Shown here piece after piece: positions 5,657 through 11,893 of a DNA stretch of 11,893 nt. The number at the start of each line of letters is the position of its first letter. Position 1 is the stretch's first letter. The position numbers and the translations under genes were made by a program. The stretch lies in assembly GCA_023486985.1 (NCBI GenBank), contig JAMDEM010000127.1:1-11893 (forward strand), given 5' to 3'. This DNA is from Bacillota bacterium (GTDB lineage Bacteria; Vulcanimicrobiota; JAMDEM01). The notes beneath the pieces are model-generated. The model did not search any database, was not told the origin of the DNA, and was given only the letters and a program-made list of their open reading frames with translations.

Positions 5657-8600
5657 TTGGAGAAGAGAATCGGCATTGATATAGGCTCGGATACAATAAA
5701 AACTGTCGTTATAAACTCCCCTGCAGCAGGACTGCAGGGGAGCCCTTCGGGCAAGTTTGTTTTGCGGCAGGAGTTGCCTGAGAGGGCTGGGTTCTGTCAT
5801 TCTGACCCTGAGCAAAGCGAAGGGGAAGAATCTCAATCCGAGATCCTTCGCGATGCTCAGGATGACTGCGGGGTATTCGATCGCAAAATAAAAGGTTCTT
5901 CCATAAGGGAATTAAAGCCTCTGAAGATAGGCGGAAAGCCTCTTGAGAAGCTCTGCTCCATCCTTGAAAAAATTTTCGCGGAAGAACCTACTCTTTCTGA
6001 AGACGCTGTTTATATAGGCATTACCGGCTCAGGGGGGCGGAATGTTTCTGAAATTTTAAATTTAAGCTATGTAAATGAAATTGATGCAATTGCCGAGACA
6101 ATACAAAGATTTTTCCCTGACGTAAGACACATAATAGAAATGGGTGCGGAAACCCAGAAATACCTGACATTTTACCATGTTCCCGAATCGGGAAAACTTC
6201 TTCTTGAAGATGCCATTCACGGCTGTAAATGTGCGGGCGGCACGGGATCTTTTCTTGAATACATGCATAAGAGGCTTAAGTATGATTCCATGGAAGAATT
6301 TGCCGAAGTTGCAATGAAAGTTGACTGCCCGGCTGGCATATCCGGAAGATGCGCTGTTTTTGCCGAATCTGATGTTGTTCATCACTACCAGAAGGGAACG
6401 TCCAAAGAGAGAATTGTTACCGGCATTCATCAGGCAGTGGCAAGGAATTTCAAGTCGCTCATAAGGAAGGGCAAAAATCTTTCAGGCAAGGTAGCTTTGA
6501 TAGGCGGAGTTTCTCTTAACAAGAGCATAATAAAATATCTGGAGAAAGAACTTGAATTAAAACAGGGGCAGATTTTTATACCGGAATACAACCTTTCGGC
6601 CGGAGCAGTGGGAGCGGCATTTAAAACAGAAGATAAGGATACTCTTGAAAATATTGTCAGAAATGTTAAAGAAAAATTAAAAATTCCGTTCCGGTATGAG
6701 TCAACTTTAGCCATTAACCTCAAAAATTCTTATATAATGTCAGCCACTCCGGATGGCGTTGCAAAGACGGAAATAAAGCTTGCTGCTCTTGGCGTGGATA
6801 TAGGCTCGGTAAGCACCAAAGCGGCATTGATAGCAAATATCAAAGGAGAATACAAGGTTCTGGCAAGTCATTACCGGAGAACGGAAGGCAATCCCATTGA
6901 GGCAGTAAAAGAAACTCTCAAGGCAATAAATGCCCAGGTTCAGGAAAATGACTACAGCATCAAAAGCATAACCGCCGGCACTACCGGCTCGGGAAGATAC
7001 CTCACGGGATATTTTATCGGCGCTGACTGCGTGAGAGATGAAATAACCGCCCAGGCAAGCGGCGTTTCAACCTTCCTTAAGGAAGAAGATTTAAGCATCA
7101 TAGAAATCGGCGGGCAGGATTCGAAATACATCAGGCTTAACAATGGAATAATATCGGATTTTGAAATGAACTGGGCTTGTGCCGCAGGCACAGGCGCATT
7201 AATTGAGAAGCATGCAAAAAATCTTAATATTGATATTACCGAGTTTGGAGATTACGCGCTTAAAGGCAAAAAGCCGCCTTTGATTAATTCAACCTGTGCG
7301 GTTTTCTCCGAGGCGGCTCTTCTTTATTATCAGCAGAATAATGTTACCGTGGAAGACCTTTGCGCCGGCGCCTGCATGGCTTCGGCAAAAAACTATGTAA
7401 TAAAGGTTGTAAGAAACAGGCAGTTTGCCGAAAAGATAGCCTTTCAGGGAGCCGTTGCCTTTAACAGGGGGATGGTTGGGGCTTTTGAGACACTGCTGGG
7501 AAAGAAAATAATTGTGCCGCCTTATCCTCATCTTACCGGCGCAATTGGAATTGCAAGAATTGCTTATGAAGGGGCTGATTCTCCAAAATTTAAAGGTTTC
7601 CGGAAGATAATAGATTCTCAATATGAGCTTTCATCTTTTGAATGCAGGCATTGCGCCAACGAGTGCAGTGTCAATCTCTTCCAGGTGGGAGGGGAAAAAT
7701 TTTTCCAGGGAGACCGCTGCGACCGTTACAGTTCCGCCCATAAGAAATCCCTTGGCGAGGGATTACCCGACCTTTTTAAAGAAAGGGAAGATTTGCTGGA
7801 AAACATTTATCAAAAAGAAACTCCAGCCGGGACAAAAACCGTAGGCATCCCCCGTGGACTTATGTTTAACGAATATTTTCCTTTCTTTAAGGCTTTCTTC
7901 GGGGAACTTGGTTTTAAGGTTGTGCCTTCGGAAAAAAGCAATAAGAAAATTATCTCAAAGGGACTGGAAGTTGTGGTTGCCGAGCCTTGCTTCCCGATAA
8001 AGGTTGCCCATGGCCATGCAGCCGACCTGCTTGAGAGGCAGGTGGATTTTCTTTTCCTTCCAGCCATAATATCGGCAAAACATACTGCCGGCGGCTATAA
8101 GACCTGCGTAACCTGCCCGTATGTTCAGTCTGCGCCGGATGTTATAGGTGCCGCTCTTGATATCAAAGGTAAAAATGTAAAGTTTTTAAAACCTGCAATT
8201 TTCTTTGACCGGGGTTATTCTCATCTTAAGCGGATTTTAACTGAAGTTGGAAAAGAGCTGGGGAAAAAAGCATCGGAATGCAAAAAAGCTCTTGATAAAG
8301 CAATTGAGGTTCAGGATCAATTTACCGCCCGTTTAAAGAGGCGGGGCGAAGAAATTTTAAATAATTTAAAGGAAGATGAAGCGGCTTTTGTCATAGTGGG
8401 CAGGCCTTATGCCATCCATGATGAGGCGCTTACCCTTAATGTGGGCAAAAAAGTCCGTGACGAAGGGTATCTGGCTATACCGCTGGATTTCTTTCCGGTT
8501 GAGGAGTATGATGTCTATTCTCATTTTCCCAATGTCTATGCAGTGGAAGGACAGAAAAAATTAGCGGCGGCAAAGTTTATCAAAGATAAGAAAAATCTTC

Positions 8601-10078
8601 ATGCACTCGTGGTAACTTATTTTGGCTGCGGGCCTGATGCCTTTCTTGATCAGATGTTTAAGGAAATGCTGGGTTCAGGATATCTCACCGTTCAGATAGA
8701 CGAGCATACTTCAGATACAGGTATTCTTACGAGAATTCAGGCATATCTTAGTTCAATCAAGGGAAGCAAAAAGGTTATTCCAAGAGATATTGAGACAGGT
8801 GACAAGACTTTGAGCCAGTTAAAGGGAAAGAAAAAGATATGGGTTCCTTATATGTCCGAAGCCGTAAAAATAATGGTAGCCCTTCTTAAAGCCCACGGCA
8901 TTGACGCGGGAGTTCTTCCCCGCTCCGGGGACCCCTCTTTAAGCCTTGCCAGAAGCTATATATCAGGCGATGTCTGCATACCGATGCTTTATACCACGGA
9001 AGATATGCTGAAAAGAATAAGCGCGCCTGATTTTAATCCTGAAAAGGAAGCTTTCTTTCAGGGCAAATCAACCGGACCCTGCCGGTACGGGATGTATTTT
9101 ATGATACAAAGGATGGTTTTTGATGCCATCCGCCCGGGCATTGATATTGCAACAATCGGAAACAACAATAATGACAGCGGACTTGGAACATCTTTTACCA
9201 TGATGGCATGGGACAGCATGCTTACCTGCGACATACTGGAGAAAATGCTTAATCATACCAGGCCATACGAGCTTGATAAGGGTGAAAGCGATAAAATATT
9301 CCAAAAATATGTTGAGGAGATTTGCAGGCTTATCATGAAGCCTGAGCACAAGCTTGATACGGGATGGAAAACGATGAAGGCTTTTATGGGGCTTCATCTT
9401 AAAGGGCTGGTAAAGATTATTAAGGAAGCGCAGGCGGAATTTTCAAAAGTAAGGAAAAGCACGGAAAAGAAGCCCCTGGTGGGCGTGGTGGGAGAATTCT
9501 TTGTCAGGCTCCATGAGCCTTCAAATCAGTCTATTGTGAGAAAGCTTGAATCCCAGGGAGCAGAAGTCTGGCTTGCCCCGATGACGGAGTTCTTTGGCTA
9601 TTCCAATTACATAACCGGCGTTCATTCCCGTGAAAAATGGGAAGACAGCGGCGATAAAGTTCATCAGAACGATGCTTTTAAAAGGAATATTCTTGATAAG
9701 TTTGCTTCAAGGGATGAGCATAAGCTTTTTGAAGCAGCCCTTCCCTGCCTGGAAGGCTTTGGTGAGATTAAGCCGGAAGAAGTTGTGGAATACGGCTCTT
9801 TATATGTAAATAAACTTTTTGGCGGCGAGGCGATACTTTCCATGGGCAAATCGGAGGACTTTGCCCGCAGGAACCTTGACGGCATTGTAAGCTGCGGACC
9901 TTTCAATTGCATGCCAAGTCTCATAGTAAGCGCTCTTTCAAGGGAAATAAGAAGAAAACACGGAAATATACCATTCCTGAATATTGATTATGACGGCTAT
10001 GTTGACAGCTCAAGGGAACAGAGAATTTTAATGTTTATCTCCCAGGTAAGGGAAAGATTTAAGGCAAAGAAAAAATAA
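5657..10078 (+). CDS. giant acyl-CoA dehydratase activase-related protein (two BadF/BcrA ATPase domains + DUF2229/HgdB-like)
   Basis: This 1473-residue cytosolic ATP-dependent redox protein is related to the activators of 2-hydroxyacyl-CoA dehydratases and benzoyl-CoA reductases. ASKHA domain 1 has DIGS (8-11), CAGGTG with C192 and CAVFAES with C232. Domain 2 has DIGS (381-384), GGQDSK (485-490), CAAGTG with C508 and CAVFSE with C547. The paired cysteines, 39-40 apart, match the [4Fe-4S] ligands of the HgdC-type activator. Domain 1 has MGAETQKY where GGQDSK is expected. A C-x2-C-x3-C-x17-C linker (663, 666, 670, 688) precedes a DUF2229 region opening VGIPRGLMFNEYFPFF (729 on). COG3580/COG3581-like segments follow, with DEHTSD at 1015 and cysteines at 778, 817, 820, 991, 1142, 1413 and 1418. 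Such fusions occur in anaerobes and their substrates are mostly unknown. Residues about 21-75 derive from inserted repeats. Confidence 0.9.
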   Translation: MEKRIGIDIGSDTIKTVVINSPAAGLQGSPSGKFVLRQELPERAGFCHSDPEQSEGEESQSEILRDAQDDCGVFDRKIKGSSIRELKPLKIGGKPLEKLCSILEKIFAEEPTLSEDAVYIGITGSGGRNVSEILNLSYVNEIDAIAETIQRFFPDVRHIIEMGAETQKYLTFYHVPESGKLLLEDAIHGCKCAGGTGSFLEYMHKRLKYDSMEEFAEVAMKVDCPAGISGRCAVFAESDVVHHYQKGTSKERIVTGIHQAVARNFKSLIRKGKNLSGKVALIGGVSLNKSIIKYLEKELELKQGQIFIPEYNLSAGAVGAAFKTEDKDTLENIVRNVKEKLKIPFRYESTLAINLKNSYIMSATPDGVAKTEIKLAALGVDIGSVSTKAALIANIKGEYKVLASHYRRTEGNPIEAVKETLKAINAQVQENDYSIKSITAGTTGSGRYLTGYFIGADCVRDEITAQASGVSTFLKEEDLSIIEIGGQDSKYIRLNNGIISDFEMNWACAAGTGALIEKHAKNLNIDITEFGDYALKGKKPPLINSTCAVFSEAALLYYQQNNVTVEDLCAGACMASAKNYVIKVVRNRQFAEKIAFQGAVAFNRGMVGAFETLLGKKIIVPPYPHLTGAIGIARIAYEGADSPKFKGFRKIIDSQYELSSFECRHCANECSVNLFQVGGEKFFQGDRCDRYSSAHKKSLGEGLPDLFKEREDLLENIYQKETPAGTKTVGIPRGLMFNEYFPFFKAFFGELGFKVVPSEKSNKKIISKGLEVVVAEPCFPIKVAHGHAADLLERQVDFLFLPAIISAKHTAGGYKTCVTCPYVQSAPDVIGAALDIKGKNVKFLKPAIFFDRGYSHLKRILTEVGKELGKKASECKKALDKAIEVQDQFTARLKRRGEEILNNLKEDEAAFVIVGRPYAIHDEALTLNVGKKVRDEGYLAIPLDFFPVEEYDVYSHFPNVYAVEGQKKLAAAKFIKDKKNLHALVVTYFGCGPDAFLDQMFKEMLGSGYLTVQIDEHTSDTGILTRIQAYLSSIKGSKKVIPRDIETGDKTLSQLKGKKKIWVPYMSEAVKIMVALLKAHGIDAGVLPRSGDPSLSLARSYISGDVCIPMLYTTEDMLKRISAPDFNPEKEAFFQGKSTGPCRYGMYFMIQRMVFDAIRPGIDIATIGNNNNDSGLGTSFTMMAWDSMLTCDILEKMLNHTRPYELDKGESDKIFQKYVEEICRLIMKPEHKLDTGWKTMKAFMGLHLKGLVKIIKEAQAEFSKVRKSTEKKPLVGVVGEFFVRLHEPSNQSIVRKLESQGAEVWLAPMTEFFGYSNYITGVHSREKWEDSGDKVHQNDAFKRNILDKFASRDEHKLFEAALPCLEGFGEIKPEEVVEYGSLYVNKLFGGEAILSMGKSEDFARRNLDGIVSCGPFNCMPSLIVSALSREIRRKHGNIPFLNIDYDGYVDSSREQRILMFISQVRERFKAKKK
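5717..5752. repeat. palindromic block inside the activase gene (first insert)
   Basis: TCCCCTGCAG (5717-5726) and CTGCAGGGGA (5732-5741) form a perfect 10-bp inverted repeat with a 5-nt loop. It is followed at once by GCCC-TTC-GGGC (5742-5752). It encodes SPAAGLQGSPSG within the N-terminal domain. The sequence has no counterpart in the second ATPase domain of the same protein, so it appears to be a separate repeat from the one at 5796. Extended boundaries cannot be fixed from a single copy. Confidence 0.55.
5796..5866. repeat. REP/MITE-like palindrome inserted in frame in the activase gene
   Basis: The element opens GTCATTCTGACCCTGAGC and closes ATGCTCAGGATGAC, so the arms are imperfect inverted repeats. 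The inner arms AAGAATCTC and GAGATCCTTCG flank the centre. This is the widely dispersed GTCATTCTGA...GAAGAATCT...GAGATCCTTCG...TCAGAATGAC palindrome family. At 71 nt plus flanks it keeps the reading frame open and encodes an unusual CHSDPEQSEGEESQ / EILRDAQDDCG peptide within an otherwise conserved ATPase domain. Confidence 0.8.
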
Positions 10079-10091
10079 AGGAGAGATTTTT

Positions 10092-11093
10092 ATGAATAAA
10101 GTTTTTGATAGCTTACTGTTGCTTGCCCTTCCAGCCTCAGGAAAGTCGGAGATAAGAAAATATCTTGCCCAGGTTGACCATCAAAAAAGCATTGAGGATT
10201 TTCATATCGGCAAAACCGTACAGCTTGATGATTTTCCTTATGTCCATCTTATGAGGAGAATAGATGAGGAGCTGAAAAAAACAGGAGAAAAAAGCGTTTT
10301 TTTCCATTCTCCCGACAAACCTTTCATGGATCCGGTTACCTGGGGTGTTCTAATACACCTGTTAAATGAAGATTATGATGATTTACTGGTTAAAAAACAG
10401 ATACCCCTGGATAATTGTTCTGTTTATCTTCTAAAGAGAATAGATAATGCCCGAAGGCTTTTGGGCGTAAAACCCCTGTTTTTTGAAGGAGATAAACCCT
10501 TTCTTGATGGTGTAAAATGGAAAGCTTTTACTTCTGCTCTTGAAGAGGACGCAAGAGATATTGTAGTTAAAAAAATGAAGGAATATCCTGATACCCTTGA
10601 CGGCAAAACGGTGGTAATTGAATTTGCCCGGGGCGGACCGGATAAAGCAGAAATGCCGCTTCTTCCTCCATTGGGATATGAATACTCGCTGGGCTTATTA
10701 AAGCCTGAGATTCTTGAAAAGTCAGCTCTTCTTTATGTCTGGGTAACGCCGGAAGAATCCAGAAGAAAGAATTTTGAAAGAACCGACCCCAATGACCCCG
10801 GAAGCATTCTTGCTCACGGCGTTCCCATAGATGTTATGATGAATGATTACGGGTGCGATGACATTAATTATCTTTTGAGTGTTTCCGATAAATCAGGATT
10901 TGTGAAAGTGGATTCGAATAGAGGACCAATTTATCTTCCCACTCAAAAATTTGATAACCGGGATGATAAAACAACTTTTGTAAGAGGAAAAAACTGGAAA
11001 GAGGGAGATGTTGAGCGGCTGCATAAGGGCTTAAAAGAATCCTTAACAGCCCTTTACGAAAGATATTCTACTCTGCATCAATACTCTCGATAA
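10092..11093 (+). CDS. P-loop nucleotide-binding protein of unknown function with internal duplication
   Basis: This 333-residue protein is not assignable to a named family by me. Residues 8-19 (LLLLALPASGKS) look like a beta strand plus Walker A loop, but the first glycine of GxxxxGKS is alanine (A12). A tandem duplication covers residues 44-102 and 105-161; both halves carry LDD/LDN, a YVHLMRRID/VYLLKRID helix, a DKPFMD/DKPFLD block and a terminal VKK. After it come GKTVVIEFARGGPDKAE (a likely strand with acidic or charged residues) and LLYVWVTPEESRRKNFERTDP, reminiscent of kinase or nucleotide-hydrolase cores. No signal peptide or membrane segment is seen, so it should be cytosolic. AAGGAGAG precedes the ATG and the gap after the activase gene is 13 nt, so it is probably co-transcribed. 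Its end converges with and overlaps the HypA remnant by 26 nt. Confidence 0.75.
   Translation: MNKVFDSLLLLALPASGKSEIRKYLAQVDHQKSIEDFHIGKTVQLDDFPYVHLMRRIDEELKKTGEKSVFFHSPDKPFMDPVTWGVLIHLLNEDYDDLLVKKQIPLDNCSVYLLKRIDNARRLLGVKPLFFEGDKPFLDGVKWKAFTSALEEDARDIVVKKMKEYPDTLDGKTVVIEFARGGPDKAEMPLLPPLGYEYSLGLLKPEILEKSALLYVWVTPEESRRKNFERTDPNDPGSILAHGVPIDVMMNDYGCDDINYLLSVSDKSGFVKVDSNRGPIYLPTQKFDNRDDKTTFVRGKNWKEGDVERLHKGLKESLTALYERYSTLHQYSR
10221..10574 (+). repeat. internal tandem duplication within the P-loop protein gene
   Basis: The segment encoding residues 44-102 (10221-10397) is followed after two codons by a second copy, residues 105-161 (10404-10574). Matching landmarks, in order, are LDDFPYVHLMRRID with LDNCSVYLLKRID, then SVFFHSPDKPFMD with PLFFEGDKPFLD, then a conserved W, and DLLVKK with DIVVKK. 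The similarity is clear in protein but not obvious in DNA, so the duplication is old. Confidence 0.7.
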
Positions 11094-11394
11094 GAAGCTC
11101 CTTGCCGCTTATCATTTCAAGGTCGGAATTTTTGCAATGAGGACAGATAAAATGCGGCGGGCTGTCTTTATCAATAGTAAATTCAAGACTGCAGGTTTTG
11201 CACCTGAATTTTAAAGGCACTCTTTCAATTTCTAAAAGAGCTCCAGAAGCAGGAGTGTCTTTAGCCAGTAGCTCAAAGTAATAACTTACACATTCAGGTA
11301 GCAGAGATAGGATTGCCTTTATGTCCACATTTAACAAGAAGCCATCATCGGTGAAGTAAGCGTGGTCATTGCGAGAAGCGAAGCGACGAAGCAA
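11068..11394 (-). pseudogene. hypA: hydrogenase nickel-insertion protein HypA, N-terminally truncated remnant
   Basis: HypA delivers nickel during [NiFe]-hydrogenase (and urease) maturation. The last ~85 residues match it: LLPECVSYYFELLAKDTPASGALLEIE parallels the LSxVxPESLxFxFE...GTxAEGAxLxI core. A zinc site follows, CKTC, 15 residues, CPHC, and the C-terminus LLIESIDAE is typical. The first ~30 family residues, including the MHE nickel-binding N-terminus, are absent. Instead the frame runs through a spacer (AYFTDDGFLLNVDIK) into a repeat that encodes the first 11 codons (LRRFASRNDH). The core also seems one or two residues short around KAILSLLPE. An alternative reading is a functional shortened protein, but without the nickel ligand HypA function is unlikely. 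The 3' end overlaps the convergent P-loop gene by 26 nt. No other hyp or hydrogenase gene is visible. Confidence 0.72.
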
Positions 11395-11755
11395 TCTCTG
11401 GTTATTCTTTTTTTAGTTTTCTTCATTATTATAACTGCCGCGGCTATCTCTGAATTAAATCCTTTATCGGCAGAAGAAGTAAAAAAAGTAAGCTGCCCCT
11501 ACAAAGGCTCCTGCGTAATTTGTCACAAAAAAATAACTGCTGATGTGGTAAAGGAATGGAAACAATCGAAGCACGAAGTTAAAGGAATCACTTGTTCAGC
11601 CTGCCATGCAAATCCGGCAAAAAGTAATCTAACTGATCCAGAATCATGCAAGAAGTGCCATAAATAAAGAAATTACGGAAAAATTTAAATATGGAAAACA
11701 TGGTTTTACCATGCTTGCGGCAAAGAAAATGTTCCGGACTCATCCTCATAAGTAA
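11362..11755 (+). pseudogene. multiheme c-type cytochrome remnant, frameshifted
   Basis: The first frame (11362-11667, 101 codons, GTG start) has a hydrophobic signal-like stretch (residues 13-29) ending PLSA, then three heme-attachment motifs: CVICH (51-55), CSACH (78-82) and CKKCH (96-100). It stops right after the third. In the +1 frame the protein continues without a break as EITEKFKYGKHGFTMLAAKK to a stop at 11755. CKKCH followed by a EFxxGKHxxxxxAMK-like segment recalls hydroxylamine-oxidoreductase-like and other periplasmic multiheme cytochromes. The shift is explained by a tandem ATAA duplication at 11660-11667. The first 12 codons come from a repeat, so the native start is lost or replaced. 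Even with the shift repaired the protein would be only about 130 residues, shorter than typical multiheme relatives. A genuine short triheme protein cannot be excluded. Confidence 0.7.
11365..11398. repeat. half of a REP/MITE-like palindrome at a gene-fragment junction
   Basis: GTCATTGCGAGAAGCGAAGC followed by GACGAAGCAATCTC is the left arm of the same palindrome family as the element at 561-619. The matching right arm (GAGATTGCTTCG...CAATGAC) is missing. The half element supplies the first codons of both divergent frames around it: VIARSEATKQS on the plus strand and LRRFASRNDH on the minus strand. Both peptides are known signs of repeat-derived starts. Confidence 0.75.
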
Positions 11756-11760
11756 GAGAT

Positions 11761-11804
11761 ATCTCTGAAAATGTCAACTATTTTTTAGAGATTCATTCTT
11801 TTTT
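11761..11804 (+). terminator. possible A/T-rich terminator hairpin
   Basis: ATCTCTGAAAA (11761-11771) can pair with TTTTTAGAGAT (11782-11792), 11 pairs including one G-U, around a 10-nt loop. A T6 run follows at 11799-11804. The stem is poor in G/C, so the call is weak. Its position just after the cytochrome remnant fits a terminator. Confidence 0.3.
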
Positions 11805-11893
11805 CTCCTTCCTCTTTTAAAGTGACCTCTTAATTTGCCCTGTAAACAGCTTTTGAAGATCAGAATGATTTTATGGTATCCCCTCCGGCAACT
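11774..11893 (-). CDS. possible C-terminal end of an unidentified basic protein (runs off the right edge)
   Basis: Read on the minus strand, the frame is open from the window edge for 39 codons to a TGA at 11776-11774. It includes KIILIFKSCLQGKLRGHFKR and a lysine/arginine-rich tail. The layout, converging with the cytochrome remnant, is plausible for a real gene end. An open frame this short in A/T-rich DNA is weak evidence by itself. I do not recognise the family. The rest of 11756-11893 holds nothing else supportable. Confidence 0.2.
   Translation of the reverse strand, partial: SCRRGYHKIILIFKSCLQGKLRGHFKRGRRKKNESLKNS

Noticed and set aside
6062..6430. 122-codon minus-strand open frame inside the activase gene
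   Set aside because: Lies wholly antisense to the conserved first ATPase domain and has no recognisable family features.
7623..7844. Plus-strand open frame rich in serine and arginine inside the activase gene
   Set aside because: Out-of-frame reading of the cysteine linker and DUF2229 start, which are conserved in the main frame.
11755..11766. Perfect 12-bp palindrome AGAGATATCTCT considered as an operator site
   Set aside because: Low complexity, single copy, and lies at the end of a gene remnant rather than in a promoter.
11735..11785. TTGACA-like box on the minus strand considered as a promoter
   Set aside because: No acceptable -10 sequence at the right spacing, and no intact gene downstream in that direction.
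11780..11830. Minus-strand GGAAGGAG followed by ATG, considered as a gene start
   Set aside because: The ATG is followed by a stop after three codons.
1..11893. CRISPR array, tRNA or rRNA genes
   Set aside because: No regularly spaced direct repeats and no tRNA cloverleaf or rRNA signature were seen on either strand.

Overview
The window is a gene-dense stretch of a Gram-negative (diderm), probably anaerobic bacterium. Lipid A genes (lpxA end, lpxB) imply an outer membrane with lipopolysaccharide. A giant CoA-dehydratase-activase-type protein, a HypA remnant and a multiheme cytochrome remnant point to anaerobic redox metabolism. The DNA is A+T-leaning, and short palindromic repeats of the kind scattered through many environmental genomes are present. 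I cannot name the phylum; an uncultured lineage (Omnitrophota-, Nitrospirota- or Schekmanbacteria-like, or a deltaproteobacterium) is a guess.

Region 1 (1-5573, all + strand) is an envelope-lipid cluster. It begins with the C-terminal part of LpxA. A repeat-filled gap (451-706) follows, then a tightly packed run: LpxB, a second LpxB-like glycosyltransferase, a small membrane methyltransferase of the isoprenylcysteine methyltransferase (ICMT) type, a cytosolic UshA-like metallophosphatase, and a third LpxB-like protein of the 'lipid-A-disaccharide synthase-related' type. Genes abut or overlap by up to 11 nt, so they are very likely one transcript. Three GT19-type proteins plus a methyltransferase and a phosphoesterase suggest a non-standard lipid A or related glycolipid pathway. 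This is the best candidate for an undescribed system here.

Region 2 (5574-11093, + strand) starts with an inverted repeat and a strong Shine-Dalgarno (SD) sequence. It encodes a 1473-residue protein with two BadF/BcrA-type ATPase domains, a four-cysteine linker and DUF2229/HgdB-like regions. It is presumably an ATP-driven low-potential electron-transfer or reductase protein. Two palindromic elements are inserted in frame near its N-terminus and add about 55 residues. A 333-residue P-loop protein with an internal duplication follows 13 nt later.

Region 3 (11068-11893) is a decay zone. A HypA fragment on the minus strand has lost its N-terminus. A multiheme cytochrome c fragment on the plus strand is frameshifted by a 4-bp tandem duplication. 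The two meet at a single half-palindrome repeat, which looks like a rearrangement scar. A short basic open frame on the minus strand runs off the right edge.
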